The notes under the pieces: model-generated
Seen by the model: the letters and a program-made list of their open reading frames with translations, nothing else
What the model was told of the DNA's origin: nothing
Database searches by the model: none
Source of the DNA: CALWZE01 sp964645785
GTDB lineage: Bacteria > Bacillota > Clostridia > Oscillospirales > Ruminococcaceae
Assembly: GCA_964645785.1 (NCBI GenBank)
Contig: CAZYAV010000043.1
Span: 1-19,799 of the forward strand
DNA length: 19,799 nt
Direction of reading: 5' to 3'
Shown: positions 1 to 8,432 of the stretch, piece by piece
Layout: every line of letters starts with the position of its first letter
Position numbering within the stretch: the stretch's first letter is position 1
Position numbers and translations under genes: made by a program

Positions 1-1
1 C

Positions 2-742
2 GGGTACAGGGACATCATGCTGCTGGGGCAGAACGTCAACTCCTACGGCAAGGGTCTGCCGGAGCAGATCAACTTTGCCGGGCTGCTGGAGCAGCTGAAC
101 GCGGTGCCGGGGGACTTTACCATCCGCTTTATGACCAGCCATCCCAAGGACGCGACCCGCGAGCTGTTCGACACCATCGCGCGCTGCAAAAAGGTCAGCC
201 GGCAGATACATCTGCCGGTGCAGTCGGGCAGCAACCGCATCCTGCGGGAGATGAACCGAGGCTATACCCGCGAGGAGTACCTTGCGCTGATCGACTACGC
301 GCGCAGCGTAATCGACGGGGTCAGCTTTACAAGCGACATCATCGTCGGCTTTCCCGGCGAGACCGAGCAGGACTATCAGGACACGGTCGAGCTTGTGCGG
401 ACGGTGGGCTTCCACGCCCTGTTCACCTTTATCTATTCCAAACGGGAGGGAACGCGCGCCGCGCGCATGGACGACCCGACCGACCGCAGAACCAAGGCGG
501 CGCGGCTCAACGCGCTTGCCGCCGTGCAGGACGGGCTGACCGAGCGGATAGAGCAGGCCTATATCGGCCATACATACCGGATGCTGATCGTTGCCGCATT
601 GGACGGCGGGCGGTATGAGGCGCGCATGGACGACAACTCGGCCGTCACGGTGGAGGGGGACTGCGCGCTCTACACATACCGGAATGTGACCATAACCGAA
701 CGAAACAGAAAACGACTTTACGGAAAGGTGACGACACAATGA
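2..742 (+). CDS. miaB: tRNA-2-methylthio-N6-dimethylallyladenosine synthase MiaB (3' part)
   Basis: This radical-SAM methylthiotransferase converts i6A37 to ms2i6A37 in tRNAs that read UNN codons. The frame is open from base 2, so the start codon, the N-terminal Fe-S domain and the radical-SAM CxxxCxxC lie upstream of the window; 246 residues are visible. Family landmarks in order are LLGQNVNSYGKG, FMTSHPKD, IHLPVQSGSNRILREMNRGY, TSDIIVGFPGETEQDYQDT and FIYSKREGTRAARM. A C-terminal TRAM-like segment (YRMLIVAA to RKRLYGKV) follows and probably binds tRNA. MiaB is favoured over the paralogue MtaB/YqeV because of these motifs and because ymcA, mutS and mutL follow, as in Bacillus subtilis (ymcB-ymcA-cotE-mutS-mutL). 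Its TGA stop overlaps the next ATG by 4 nt, so the two genes are probably translationally coupled. MiaA, which makes its substrate, is encoded 5 kb downstream. Confidence 0.93.
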   Translation, partial: GYRDIMLLGQNVNSYGKGLPEQINFAGLLEQLNAVPGDFTIRFMTSHPKDATRELFDTIARCKKVSRQIHLPVQSGSNRILREMNRGYTREEYLALIDYARSVIDGVSFTSDIIVGFPGETEQDYQDTVELVRTVGFHALFTFIYSKREGTRAARMDDPTDRRTKAARLNALAAVQDGLTERIEQAYIGHTYRMLIVAALDGGRYEARMDDNSAVTVEGDCALYTYRNVTITERNRKRLYGKVTTQ

Positions 743-1149
743 ACGAGGACAAAATCATTGCCATGACCCGCTCGCTCGCAAAGGCGATCCAGATGGACGA
801 CCGCTACAAGGCGGTGGACGCCGCGCGGGAACGCAATTCGCAGGATACGGGGCTGCAGGAGCTGATCGGCCGCTTTAACCTGGCGCGGTTCAACCTTAAC
901 GCCGAGCTGAGCAAGGAGCAGAGCGACAACGCCAAGGTGCAGATTTTCAACAAAGAGGTGCAGGAGGCGTACGAGGAGATCACCAAGCACCCCGGCATGA
1001 CCGCGTTCTACGACGCGAAGGGGGAGCTGGACGCCCTCATCAACTTCATCCAGCAGATCATTGTCGGCGCGACCGAGGGGCGCGACCCGGATACGATTGA
1101 GGAAGCGGATTGCACGCACGATTGCAGCACCTGCGGCGGCTGCGGTTAA
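739..1149 (+). CDS. ymcA: YlbF/YmcA family protein with Cys-rich tail (RicA-like)
   Basis: This 136-residue, mostly helical protein (residues 1-120) belongs to the YlbF/YmcA family. In B. subtilis, YmcA (RicA) forms a complex with YlbF (RicF) and YaaT (RicT) that carries [4Fe-4S] clusters and influences RNase Y-dependent mRNA maturation, sporulation, competence and biofilm formation. I assign YmcA because the gene lies directly behind miaB and ahead of mutS-mutL, as ymcA does in Bacillus. The last 12 residues read CTHDCSTCGGCG, giving Cys125, Cys129, Cys132 and Cys135 (CX3CX2CX2C), a plausible Fe-S ligand set. The ATG overlaps the miaB stop (ATGA). ylbF and yaaT are not in the window, so complex formation is inferred. 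A hairpin follows the stop. Confidence 0.85.
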   Translation: MNEDKIIAMTRSLAKAIQMDDRYKAVDAARERNSQDTGLQELIGRFNLARFNLNAELSKEQSDNAKVQIFNKEVQEAYEEITKHPGMTAFYDAKGELDALINFIQQIIVGATEGRDPDTIEEADCTHDCSTCGGCG

Positions 1150-1158
1150 CTGTCTGCA

Positions 1159-1209
1159 AAACCGGCGCGCGGGCTGGTCTGTTCTGCGGAACGGGACGCG
1201 CGCCGGTTT
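1159..1209 (+). terminator. 13-bp perfect inverted repeat after ymcA (possible terminator or processing site)
   Basis: The arms are AAACCGGCGCGCG (1159-1171) and its exact reverse complement (1197-1209). They are separated by 25 nt that contain a smaller GTTC/GAAC hairpin. The stem begins 9 nt after the ymcA stop. The sequence beyond it (TGTGCTTTCATCC) has few T residues, so this is not a textbook intrinsic terminator. No convincing promoter is visible before mutS (1210-1286), so the stem may instead attenuate or mark an RNA-processing site within a longer operon. Confidence 0.6.
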
Positions 1210-1286
1210 GTGCTTTCATCCGCCTTGGCGCGGAGGTACGAGCGGGCGGCAAGCCCGGAATTTGAGTTTAGCGGGAGTATCAGAAC

Positions 1287-3941
1287 ATGGCGTTTCCGGA
1301 CAGCGGCGCAAAGCTTTCCCCCATGATGCGGCAGTATCTTGAAATCAAGCGCAAGCATATGGACAAGATTCTGTTTTACCGGCTGGGCGATTTTTACGAG
1401 ATGTTCTTCGACGACGCGGTGACCGCCTCGCGCGAGCTGGAGCTCACCCTGACGGGACGGGACTGCGGCCTGCCAGAGCGCGCGCCGATGTGCGGCGTGC
1501 CCTTCCACAGCTACGAGGGGTATGTCGCGCGGCTGATCGCGAAGGGCTTTAAGGTCGCGATCTGCGAGCAGACGGAGGATCCCGCCCTCGCGAAGGGGAT
1601 CGTCAAGCGGGAGATTATCCGGGTGGTGACCCCCGGCACCGTGACCCAGAGCGACATGCTCGACGAGGCGCAGAATAACTATATCTGCTGCATCTACCTG
1701 CAAGGGCGCGCGGCGGGTCTGTGCTTTGCGGATATCTCGACCGGCACAATCCACCTCACCGAGACGGCGGGCGGCCACGGCACAGTCATCAACGAGCTTT
1801 CCCGCTTTGAGCCGAAGGAGATTATCTGCAACGAGGCGGCGACGGCGGACGAAAAGCTGGCCGCCTTTGCGAACGCCGGCGGCACGCCGCTCTCCCTGCT
1901 TTACGACAGCTATTTTGACCCGGACAGGGCGCGGGAGAACGCCCTGTCCTATTTTCCGTGCGCGTGTGTGGACGAGGCGTTTGCGTTTCCGCGCGGGCTT
2001 GCCTGCCGGGCGCTCGGCGGGATGCTGCTCTATCTCGGCGAAACCCAGTTCGGCGGCTCCAGGCGGCTGGCGGAGCTGCGCGTGTACAAGCCGGCCGAGT
2101 ACCTCGCGCTGTCCGCCGCCTGCCGGCGCAACCTCGAGCTGACGGCCACCATGCGCGGGGAGGAGAAGCGCGGCAGCCTGCTTTGGGTGCTGGATCGCGC
2201 AAAAACCGCGATGGGGCGCCGGATGCTGCGCTCCTTCCTGGAAAAGCCGCTGCTTGACCCGGCGCAGATCAACGGCCGCCTGGACGCGGTGGAGGAGCTG
2301 TATGACAACGCGGCGCTCTCGGTGCAGCTGACCGACCTGCTGCGGGGGGTGTTTGACATCGAGCGGCTGATGACCCGGGTGGTTTACAGAAGCTGCACCC
2401 CGCGGGATCTGCGGGCGCTGTCCGCCACGGCGGTCAGGCTGCGGGAGATTAAAACGCTCTGCGGCGGGGTGCACGGCGCCCTGTTAAAGACCCTGTGCGA
2501 CAGCATCGACCCGCTGGAGGATATCAAGCTGCGCATCGACCGCGAGATTGAGGAGGAGCCGCCCGCGCTGCTGCGGGACGGCGGCTATATCCGCGCCGGG
2601 TTCAACGCGGAGGTGGACGAGCTGCGCGGGCTGATCCACCATTCCAAGGACTATCTCGCCAAAATGGAGGCGGAGCTCAAGGCGCAGACGGGGGTCAAAA
2701 ACCTCAAAATCGGCTACAACCGCGTGTTCGGCTATTATATCGAGATTTCCAACGCGGCGCACCTCGAAGCGCCGCCCGAGGGCTTTATCCGCAAGCAGAC
2801 CATCGCAACCGGCGAGCGGTACATAACGCAGGAGCTCAAGGAGCTGGAAACCCGGATCCAGACGGCGGGGGACAGGCTCGGCATCCTCGAACGGGAGCTG
2901 TACGAGCAGCTGATGGACTTTGTGCAGCAAAACCTGTGTCGGGTGCAGCAGACGGCGGCCGCGGTCGCCTATCTCGACGTGCTGTGCGCCTTTGCCGTGC
3001 TTGCGCAGGACGGCGGCTACTGCCGGCCGGTCGTGGACGGCGGAGACTGCATCGAGATCAAAAACGGCCGGCACCCGGTTGTCGAGCGGGTGCTGCGCGA
3101 CGAGCTGTTTGTGCCGAACGACGTCCGGCTGGACTGCGGCGGCAACCTTGTCAGCCTGATTACCGGGCCGAATATGGCGGGCAAATCGACCTATATGCGG
3201 CAGACGGCGCTCATCGTGCTGATGGCGCAGATGGGCTGCTTTGTGCCGGCGAGCGAGGCGCATATCGGGGCGGTGGACGCGATTTTTACCCGTGTGGGCG
3301 CGTCGGACGACCTGTTCGCGGGGGACTCCACCTTTATGGTCGAGATGAAGGAGGTGGCGGAGATTCTCGCGCAGGCGTCCCCCCGCAGTCTCGTGATTCT
3401 GGACGAAATCGGCCGCGGCACCTCTACATTTGACGGCATGAGCATCGCGCGCGCCGTGGTGGAGTCCATCTGCGGTGAAACCGGCATCCGCTGCAAGACG
3501 ATGTTTGCCACCCATTACCACGAGCTGACCGTTCTGGCGGGCGAGTTTGCGAACGTGCGCAATTACAATATCGCCGTCAAAAAGCGGGGGGACGAAATCA
3601 CCTTCCTGCGGCGGATTGTTGAGGGACCTGCGGACGAGAGCTACGGCATCGAGGTGGCCAAAATCGCCGGGCTGCCCGAACGGACAATCGAGCGTGCAAA
3701 GGAGATCCTGCGCGCAATCGAAAGCGAGGGGGCGGGCGGCGTGCCCGCGCGGGAACAGACGGGACATGCGGATGCGCAGACGCCGCCGGACGCGTCCGAG
3801 CTGCTTGCGGCGGTGCGGACAATCAACATCGAGACCCTGACCCCGATTGAAGCGATGTACCGGCTGAACGAGCTGAAGCAGATCGCCAATCAGATTCTGG
3901 AGAAAGAGCAGGCCGCCTATGCCGATACAGCTGTTAGATAA
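1287..3941 (+). CDS. mutS: DNA mismatch repair ATPase MutS
   Basis: MutS recognises mismatches and small loops and passes the signal to MutL. The 884 residues are typical of bacterial MutS. Visible elements are the N-terminal start KLSPMMRQYLEIK, the mismatch-wedge Phe-X-Glu motif at F36-Y37-E38 (in GDFYEMF), the connector and lever/clamp domains (about 130-560), Walker A GPNMAGKST at 627-635, Walker B and signature DEIGRGTST at 706-714, and the conserved His in ATHYHEL at H743. The C-terminal helix-turn-helix dimerisation region includes TPIEAMYRLNEL. The ATG at 1287 is preceded by GGGAG 9 nt upstream and leaves an N-terminus of normal length. The gene ends 23 nt inside mutL, implying coupled translation and balanced expression of the two repair proteins. 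Confidence 0.98.
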   Translation: MAFPDSGAKLSPMMRQYLEIKRKHMDKILFYRLGDFYEMFFDDAVTASRELELTLTGRDCGLPERAPMCGVPFHSYEGYVARLIAKGFKVAICEQTEDPALAKGIVKREIIRVVTPGTVTQSDMLDEAQNNYICCIYLQGRAAGLCFADISTGTIHLTETAGGHGTVINELSRFEPKEIICNEAATADEKLAAFANAGGTPLSLLYDSYFDPDRARENALSYFPCACVDEAFAFPRGLACRALGGMLLYLGETQFGGSRRLAELRVYKPAEYLALSAACRRNLELTATMRGEEKRGSLLWVLDRAKTAMGRRMLRSFLEKPLLDPAQINGRLDAVEELYDNAALSVQLTDLLRGVFDIERLMTRVVYRSCTPRDLRALSATAVRLREIKTLCGGVHGALLKTLCDSIDPLEDIKLRIDREIEEEPPALLRDGGYIRAGFNAEVDELRGLIHHSKDYLAKMEAELKAQTGVKNLKIGYNRVFGYYIEISNAAHLEAPPEGFIRKQTIATGERYITQELKELETRIQTAGDRLGILERELYEQLMDFVQQNLCRVQQTAAAVAYLDVLCAFAVLAQDGGYCRPVVDGGDCIEIKNGRHPVVERVLRDELFVPNDVRLDCGGNLVSLITGPNMAGKSTYMRQTALIVLMAQMGCFVPASEAHIGAVDAIFTRVGASDDLFAGDSTFMVEMKEVAEILAQASPRSLVILDEIGRGTSTFDGMSIARAVVESICGETGIRCKTMFATHYHELTVLAGEFANVRNYNIAVKKRGDEITFLRRIVEGPADESYGIEVAKIAGLPERTIERAKEILRAIESEGAGGVPAREQTGHADAQTPPDASELLAAVRTINIETLTPIEAMYRLNELKQIANQILEKEQAAYADTAVR

Positions 3942-6006
3942 AAATGTGTGCGAGCTGATTGCCGCGGGCGAGGTCGTCGAGCGCCCGGCCTCGGTGGTCA
4001 AGGAACTGGTTGAAAACGCGATCGACGCGGGCGCGGGCACAATCGAGGTTGAATTGAAGCGCGGCGGCCTGGAGCTTATCCGGGTTACCGACAACGGCTG
4101 CGGCATCCCGGCGCAGGAGGTTCCGGTGGCGTTCCTGCGCCACGCCACCAGCAAAATCCACAGCGCGGACGACCTTGACGGAATCGGCACCCTCGGCTTC
4201 CGGGGGGAGGCGCTGGCGGCCATCTGCGCGGTTGCCCGCGTACGGCTTGTCAGCCGCACGGCGCAGGCCGACGAGGCGGCGCTTTACCGTATTGAGGGCG
4301 GGCAGGAGGCGGAGCGCGGGGTGACCGGCGCGCCGCAGGGCACGTCGGTCTATGTCAGTGACCTGTTTTACAACACCCCCGCGCGGATGAAATTCCTCAA
4401 AAAGGACGTGCACGAGGGCAACGCCGCGCAGAACATCGTGGAGCAGCTCGCGCTCTCCCACCCTGAAATCGCGTTCCGGCTGATTCGGGACGGGCGCGCC
4501 GCCTTTTCCACGACGGGCAGGGGCGGCCTTGCGTCGGCGGCGTTCTGCGCGCTGCCGCGCGAAATCGCCGCCAATCTGCTCGAGGTTCGCCCGGCGGATT
4601 CCCGCGTGCAGGTCAGCGGCCTTGTCAGCAAGCCGCAGTTTGGCCGCCCCAGCCGCAGCCTGCAATTTGTGTTTGTCAACGACCGGTTTGTCAAATCCCG
4701 CCCGATCTGTGCTGCGGCCGAGGAGGCGGGCAAAAATCTGACGATGGCGGGCAAGCACCCGGCCTTTATCCTCAACGTCCGCCTGCCGCTTGAGGAGGTG
4801 GACATCAATGTGCATCCGGCAAAAACCGAGGTGCGCTTCCGCAGCGAGCGGGAGGTGACCGGCTGCGTCTACGCGGCGGTCAAGCTCGCGCTCTCGGACT
4901 TTGCCACGGGCGCCGCGCCGGCTGCCGCAGCCGGGAACACGGCCGCGGCAGCAAAGCAGGCGTCACGCATGGCCGCCGCGCCTGTGCCGGGGGCGGAGAC
5001 GCCGGGAAAAGCGCAGCCCTTTTTCAACGAGGTCAGCGGCCGGGCGTTCCGGGAAATCCTCGGGGCGTTTGAGGCGGACAAGCCCGGCAGCTACAAGGCC
5101 GTGCGCGCCCGCGGCGGCATCGACGTCGAGGTGGAGCCGGAGCAGCCGAGGCGTCTTTCTCAGCCGACGCTGCCCTACCTGACCCAGCGCGGGGAGGAAA
5201 ACGCGCCGCGCCCGCTTTTGCAGGAAAAGCCGGAGCCGCCGCTGAACCCGCCGGTGCCCGCCGCGCAGACGGAAAAGCCCGCTGAAACGGAGCAGGCAAG
5301 GGAGGAACCGTTTGCGGACTGCCGGCAGAGCGCGCCGTTCGCACGCGCCGTACAGCCGCAGGAGACTGCGGAAGCGCCCGCGCAGGAGGCCGCGCCGCCC
5401 ATACAGACGGTGCTGGACGGGACGCTGACCGATGGGCAGCCGGTCATGCGGTATATCGGCGAGGCGCTGCAAACCTATATCCTCGTGCAGCGCGGGGAGG
5501 AGCTGCTGCTGATCGACAAGCACGCCGCGCACGAGCGCATTCTGTTTGAGAAGATCCGCGAGACGGACACCGGCTGCGCGCGGCAGACGCTGCTGGAGCC
5601 GGTCGTCGCGTCGGTTTCCCGCGAGGAGATGACGGCGGCGCTGGAAAACACCGCGGCGTTTGAAAAGACCGGATTTGTGGTGGAGGAATTCGGCGACCGG
5701 GAGCTGGCCGTTCGGGAGATTCCGACCTATCTGTCCCAGCAGGCCGCGGCGGACGCCGTGGTGCAGATGGCCGCGCAGCTGTGCGCCGCATCCAATGACC
5801 TGACAAACGACGAGCTGGAATGGCTGCTGCATTCCTCAGCATGTCGGGCGGCCATCAAGGCGGGGCACAAATCCTCCGCGGCCGAGCTGATCCACCTGAC
5901 CGAGGAAATCCTCAACAGCGACATCCCAAAATTCTGTCCGCACGGCAGGCCGGTTTTCTGTGTGCTGACCCGAAAGGAGATCGAAAAGCGGTTTGGCAGA
6001 ATATAA
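3919..6006 (+). CDS. mutL: DNA mismatch repair protein MutL (endonuclease type)
   Basis: MutL is the GHKL ATPase that couples MutS to strand incision. N-terminal ATPase motifs are KELVENAIDAG (E29, N33), DNGCGIP (D58), RHATSKI and GFRGEA (93-98). A low-complexity linker rich in Ala, Pro, Glu and Gln spans about residues 330-500. The C-terminal domain carries the metal-binding nicking motif DKHAAHERILFE (533-544, form DXHAX2EX4E), the supporting ACR (641-643) and CPHGRP (673-678) motifs, and QTLLEP (556-561), which resembles a beta-clamp-binding motif. This is therefore the nicking type found in bacteria without MutH. The usual DQHA reads DKHA here. The start has a GAGAAAGAG ribosome site inside mutS, and the 3' end overlaps miaA by 14 nt. 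Confidence 0.98.
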   Translation: MPIQLLDKNVCELIAAGEVVERPASVVKELVENAIDAGAGTIEVELKRGGLELIRVTDNGCGIPAQEVPVAFLRHATSKIHSADDLDGIGTLGFRGEALAAICAVARVRLVSRTAQADEAALYRIEGGQEAERGVTGAPQGTSVYVSDLFYNTPARMKFLKKDVHEGNAAQNIVEQLALSHPEIAFRLIRDGRAAFSTTGRGGLASAAFCALPREIAANLLEVRPADSRVQVSGLVSKPQFGRPSRSLQFVFVNDRFVKSRPICAAAEEAGKNLTMAGKHPAFILNVRLPLEEVDINVHPAKTEVRFRSEREVTGCVYAAVKLALSDFATGAAPAAAAGNTAAAAKQASRMAAAPVPGAETPGKAQPFFNEVSGRAFREILGAFEADKPGSYKAVRARGGIDVEVEPEQPRRLSQPTLPYLTQRGEENAPRPLLQEKPEPPLNPPVPAAQTEKPAETEQAREEPFADCRQSAPFARAVQPQETAEAPAQEAAPPIQTVLDGTLTDGQPVMRYIGEALQTYILVQRGEELLLIDKHAAHERILFEKIRETDTGCARQTLLEPVVASVSREEMTAALENTAAFEKTGFVVEEFGDRELAVREIPTYLSQQAAADAVVQMAAQLCAASNDLTNDELEWLLHSSACRAAIKAGHKSSAAELIHLTEEILNSDIPKFCPHGRPVFCVLTRKEIEKRFGRI

Positions 6007-6964
6007 TCCCGCCGGCCGGCCGCCGGTGCTGGCGGTCTGCGGGCCGACGGCGACCGGAAAGACGGCGCTTGCCATCCGGCTTGCGCAGCGGCTGAACGGC
6101 GAAATCGTTTGCGCGGATTCCATGCAGATTTACGCGGGGCTGCGGGTTGGTACGGCGCAGCCGGACGAGGCGGAAAAGCGCGCCGTGCCGCACCATCTCT
6201 TCGGGTTTGTCGACCCCGCGTGCGCCTACAGCGTGTCCGACTATGTGCGCGACGCACAGCGCGCGATTGCGCAGATTGCGGCGCGGGGGCGGCTGCCGGT
6301 TCTCTGCGGCGGCACGGGGCTGTACATCCGCGCGCTGCTGTCCGGGCTGCGCTTCGGCGAAGCACAGCCCAACCCGGCGCTGCGCCGCGGCCTGTGGGAG
6401 GAGCTGGAGCGGCGGGGCGCGGAATCGCTGGTTGCGGAAATCGCGCAGCGCGACCCGGCGCTCGCCCAAACCCTGCACGTCAACAACAAAAAGCGGATTG
6501 TGCGCGCGCTGGAGCTGCTTCGCACAACCGGCAAGACCCGCGCCGCGCTGGACGATGCGTCGATGCAGGGCGCCCGCCCTTACCCGCATGTGACGGTTCT
6601 GCTTTGTTGCGAAAATCGCGCGTTCCTGTATTCGCGCATCGAGCGCCGGGTGGAGCAGATGCTCGCGCGGGGTTTGCTGGAAGAGGCGCGTTTGGTGTAT
6701 GATAACAGGGAACGCTATACGACGGCGGCGCAGGCGATCGGCTATAAGGAATTCTTTCCGTATTTTGCGCAGGCGGCGCCGCTCGAAGACTGCGTGGACG
6801 CGCTCAAACAGGCGACACGGCGGTATGCCAAGCGGCAGCTCACCTGGTTCCGGCGGGAACAGGACGCCCATTGGGTGGACATCGAACAGACGCCGCCGGA
6901 GCAGATTGTCCGGCAGGCGGCAGGCTGGTATGGAGAATTGGAACAAAGACAGAAAGGAACATAA
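5993..6964 (+). CDS. miaA: tRNA dimethylallyltransferase MiaA
   Basis: MiaA transfers a dimethylallyl group to A37 of tRNAs reading UNN codons (i6A37), the step before MiaB. The 323 residues contain the P-loop GPTATGKT (17-24), DSMQIY (42-47), GLRVGTAQPDEAE, the HHLFGFVDP segment and GGTGLYIRALL. The C-terminal part includes ERRVEQMLARGLLEEA and the region ending in FRREQDAHWVDIE. The start is taken as TTG at 5993, because the first in-frame ATG would delete the P-loop; AAAGGAG lies about 13 nt upstream. The start is 14 nt inside mutL, so translation is probably coupled. hfq follows after 3 nt, and miaA-hfq is a pair conserved in many bacteria. Confidence 0.97.
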   Translation: MAEYNPAGRPPVLAVCGPTATGKTALAIRLAQRLNGEIVCADSMQIYAGLRVGTAQPDEAEKRAVPHHLFGFVDPACAYSVSDYVRDAQRAIAQIAARGRLPVLCGGTGLYIRALLSGLRFGEAQPNPALRRGLWEELERRGAESLVAEIAQRDPALAQTLHVNNKKRIVRALELLRTTGKTRAALDDASMQGARPYPHVTVLLCCENRAFLYSRIERRVEQMLARGLLEEARLVYDNRERYTTAAQAIGYKEFFPYFAQAAPLEDCVDALKQATRRYAKRQLTWFRREQDAHWVDIEQTPPEQIVRQAAGWYGELEQRQKGT

Positions 6965-6967
6965 GCC

Positions 6968-7213
6968 ATGAAGAACATCAACTTGCAGGACGTATTTCTC
7001 AATTCGGCTCGAAAGGAGAAAATCCAGGTTACCTGTTACCTCACCAACGGCTTCCAGTTCCGGGGCATGGTGAAGGGGTTTGACAACTTCACGGTTGTGC
7101 TGGAGAGCGAGGGGCGGCAGAATCTCGTGTACAAGCACGCGATTTCAACCATCATTCCGTCCAAATTCATCTCGATTTTAGACAAGGAATGCGAAGAGGA
7201 CGGCAATGACTAA
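6968..7213 (+). CDS. hfq: RNA chaperone Hfq
   Basis: Hfq is a hexameric Sm-like protein that binds small RNAs and A-rich or U-rich RNA. The 81-residue product contains the Sm1 motif (NLQDVFLNSARKEKIQVTCY and the following FQFRGMVKGFDNFTVVLES) and Sm2 (YKHAISTI). A short acidic tail (DKECEEDGND) follows. The long unstructured C-terminal extension of enterobacterial Hfq is absent, as is usual in Bacillota. AAAGGAA lies 8 nt before the ATG, and the gene is only 3 nt behind miaA. Its last 8 nt overlap the downstream membrane protein gene, so hfq and that gene are probably translated together. Confidence 0.97.
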   Translation: MKNINLQDVFLNSARKEKIQVTCYLTNGFQFRGMVKGFDNFTVVLESEGRQNLVYKHAISTIIPSKFISILDKECEEDGND

Positions 7214-8432
7214 AAAGGCCGTCCGGCTTCTGCTGCTTTTGCTCGCCGCGCTGCTTGCGGTGTATTTCTGCTATCAGGTGTATATGGTCGCCTATCCCGC
7301 CTACAAGACCGAAATCGCGCTGGCGGAGACGGTCTCCGACACGGTGCAGGTGCAGGGGATCGTCGTGCGGGACGAAACCGTGATCGACAACCGGCAAAGC
7401 GGCGTCGTCAATTTCCTTATCGAGGACGGGGACAAGGTGGCGGACGGCGCGGCGGTCGCGGAGATTTACGGCTCGGTTGAGGCGGCGAAAAACGCGCTGC
7501 GGCTCAAGCTGCTGGAAAACAATCTCTCGGTGCTCAGCAAGGCGGCCGACCTCGGCCGGACGTCGGGCAGCAACCTGGATTATATCTATTCCCAGATCAG
7601 CCGCACCGCGAACGAGTATTCCAAAAGCCTCGCCGACATGCAGCTGGGCGGGCTTGCGGATTACCGAACCGAGCTGACCCGCCTCATCAACAGCTTTCAG
7701 ACGACATCGGGTGGGCAGATCGACTTTTCGGGCACGATTGCCGCGCTGGAGGCGGAGATCCGGCAGTGCCGCGAGGCGGATCATACGGTTTCCGCCTCGA
7801 TCTACGCGCCGCAGACGGGGTATTTTATCTCGACGGTTGACGGCTTTGAGAGCCGGATCAACGTCGAATCGGTGCGCAGCCTGGAGGCGCCGGAGCTGAT
7901 GGATCTGCTTGAATCCGCGAACAGCGGCGTCCGGCTGGACGACAGCCACTGCAAGGTCGTGTCCGACTACACCTGGATGTATGCCGCACTTGTGCCAAAA
8001 TCGGCAATCGGCAGCTTTGCGCAGGGCGCGCGGTATACCATTGATTTCCAGTACGCGCAGGTGACCGGCGTGCCCGTCACGGTCAGCGAAATCCATTACC
8101 GGGACGGCGACGATTACGGCGTGGTGGTCTTTGCGTGCTCGTATCTGAACCCGTCCATCACCAAGCTGCGCTGCGAGACGGGGACGGTGGTGTTTACGGA
8201 TTATGTGGGGATCAAGGTCGCGCGCAGCGCGCTGCGGCTGGTGGACGGCGTCCAGGGGGTCTATATCAAATACGGCTCGACCGTCGCCTTCCGCCGCATC
8301 GACAAGCTGTTTGAGACGGACGACTTTATCCTCAGCAAGCCCGGCAGCTCGGACAGCGATCTGCTTGCGCTGTACGACGAGATTATCACCGAGGGCAAGG
8401 ATCTTTACGTGGGGAAAGAGCTCGGAAATTGA
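7206..8432 (+). CDS. HlyD-like membrane-anchored protein next to sepF
   Basis: This 408-residue protein has Lys3-Lys4 followed by one N-terminal membrane helix (about 6-30). A first biotinyl/lipoyl-like half-domain (about 45-90, with QGIVVRDETVI and GVVNFLIEDGDKVADGAAVA) follows. A short helical insertion (about 90-190) and the second half (SASIYAPQTGYFISTVDG, about 196-213) complete the pattern of HlyD/membrane-fusion adaptors; the rest is beta-rich. It should be an extracytoplasmic protein anchored in the membrane. No ABC or RND transporter gene is adjacent, so an efflux role has no support here. Its place between hfq and sepF-divIVA suggests a link to division or the envelope (inference). 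The gene overlaps hfq by 8 nt, and its stop lies inside an AT-rich repeat leading into the sepF promoter. The fold assignment is fairly secure; the function is unknown. Confidence 0.75.
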   Translation: MTKKAVRLLLLLLAALLAVYFCYQVYMVAYPAYKTEIALAETVSDTVQVQGIVVRDETVIDNRQSGVVNFLIEDGDKVADGAAVAEIYGSVEAAKNALRLKLLENNLSVLSKAADLGRTSGSNLDYIYSQISRTANEYSKSLADMQLGGLADYRTELTRLINSFQTTSGGQIDFSGTIAALEAEIRQCREADHTVSASIYAPQTGYFISTVDGFESRINVESVRSLEAPELMDLLESANSGVRLDDSHCKVVSDYTWMYAALVPKSAIGSFAQGARYTIDFQYAQVTGVPVTVSEIHYRDGDDYGVVVFACSYLNPSITKLRCETGTVVFTDYVGIKVARSALRLVDGVQGVYIKYGSTVAFRRIDKLFETDDFILSKPGSSDSDLLALYDEIITEGKDLYVGKELGN

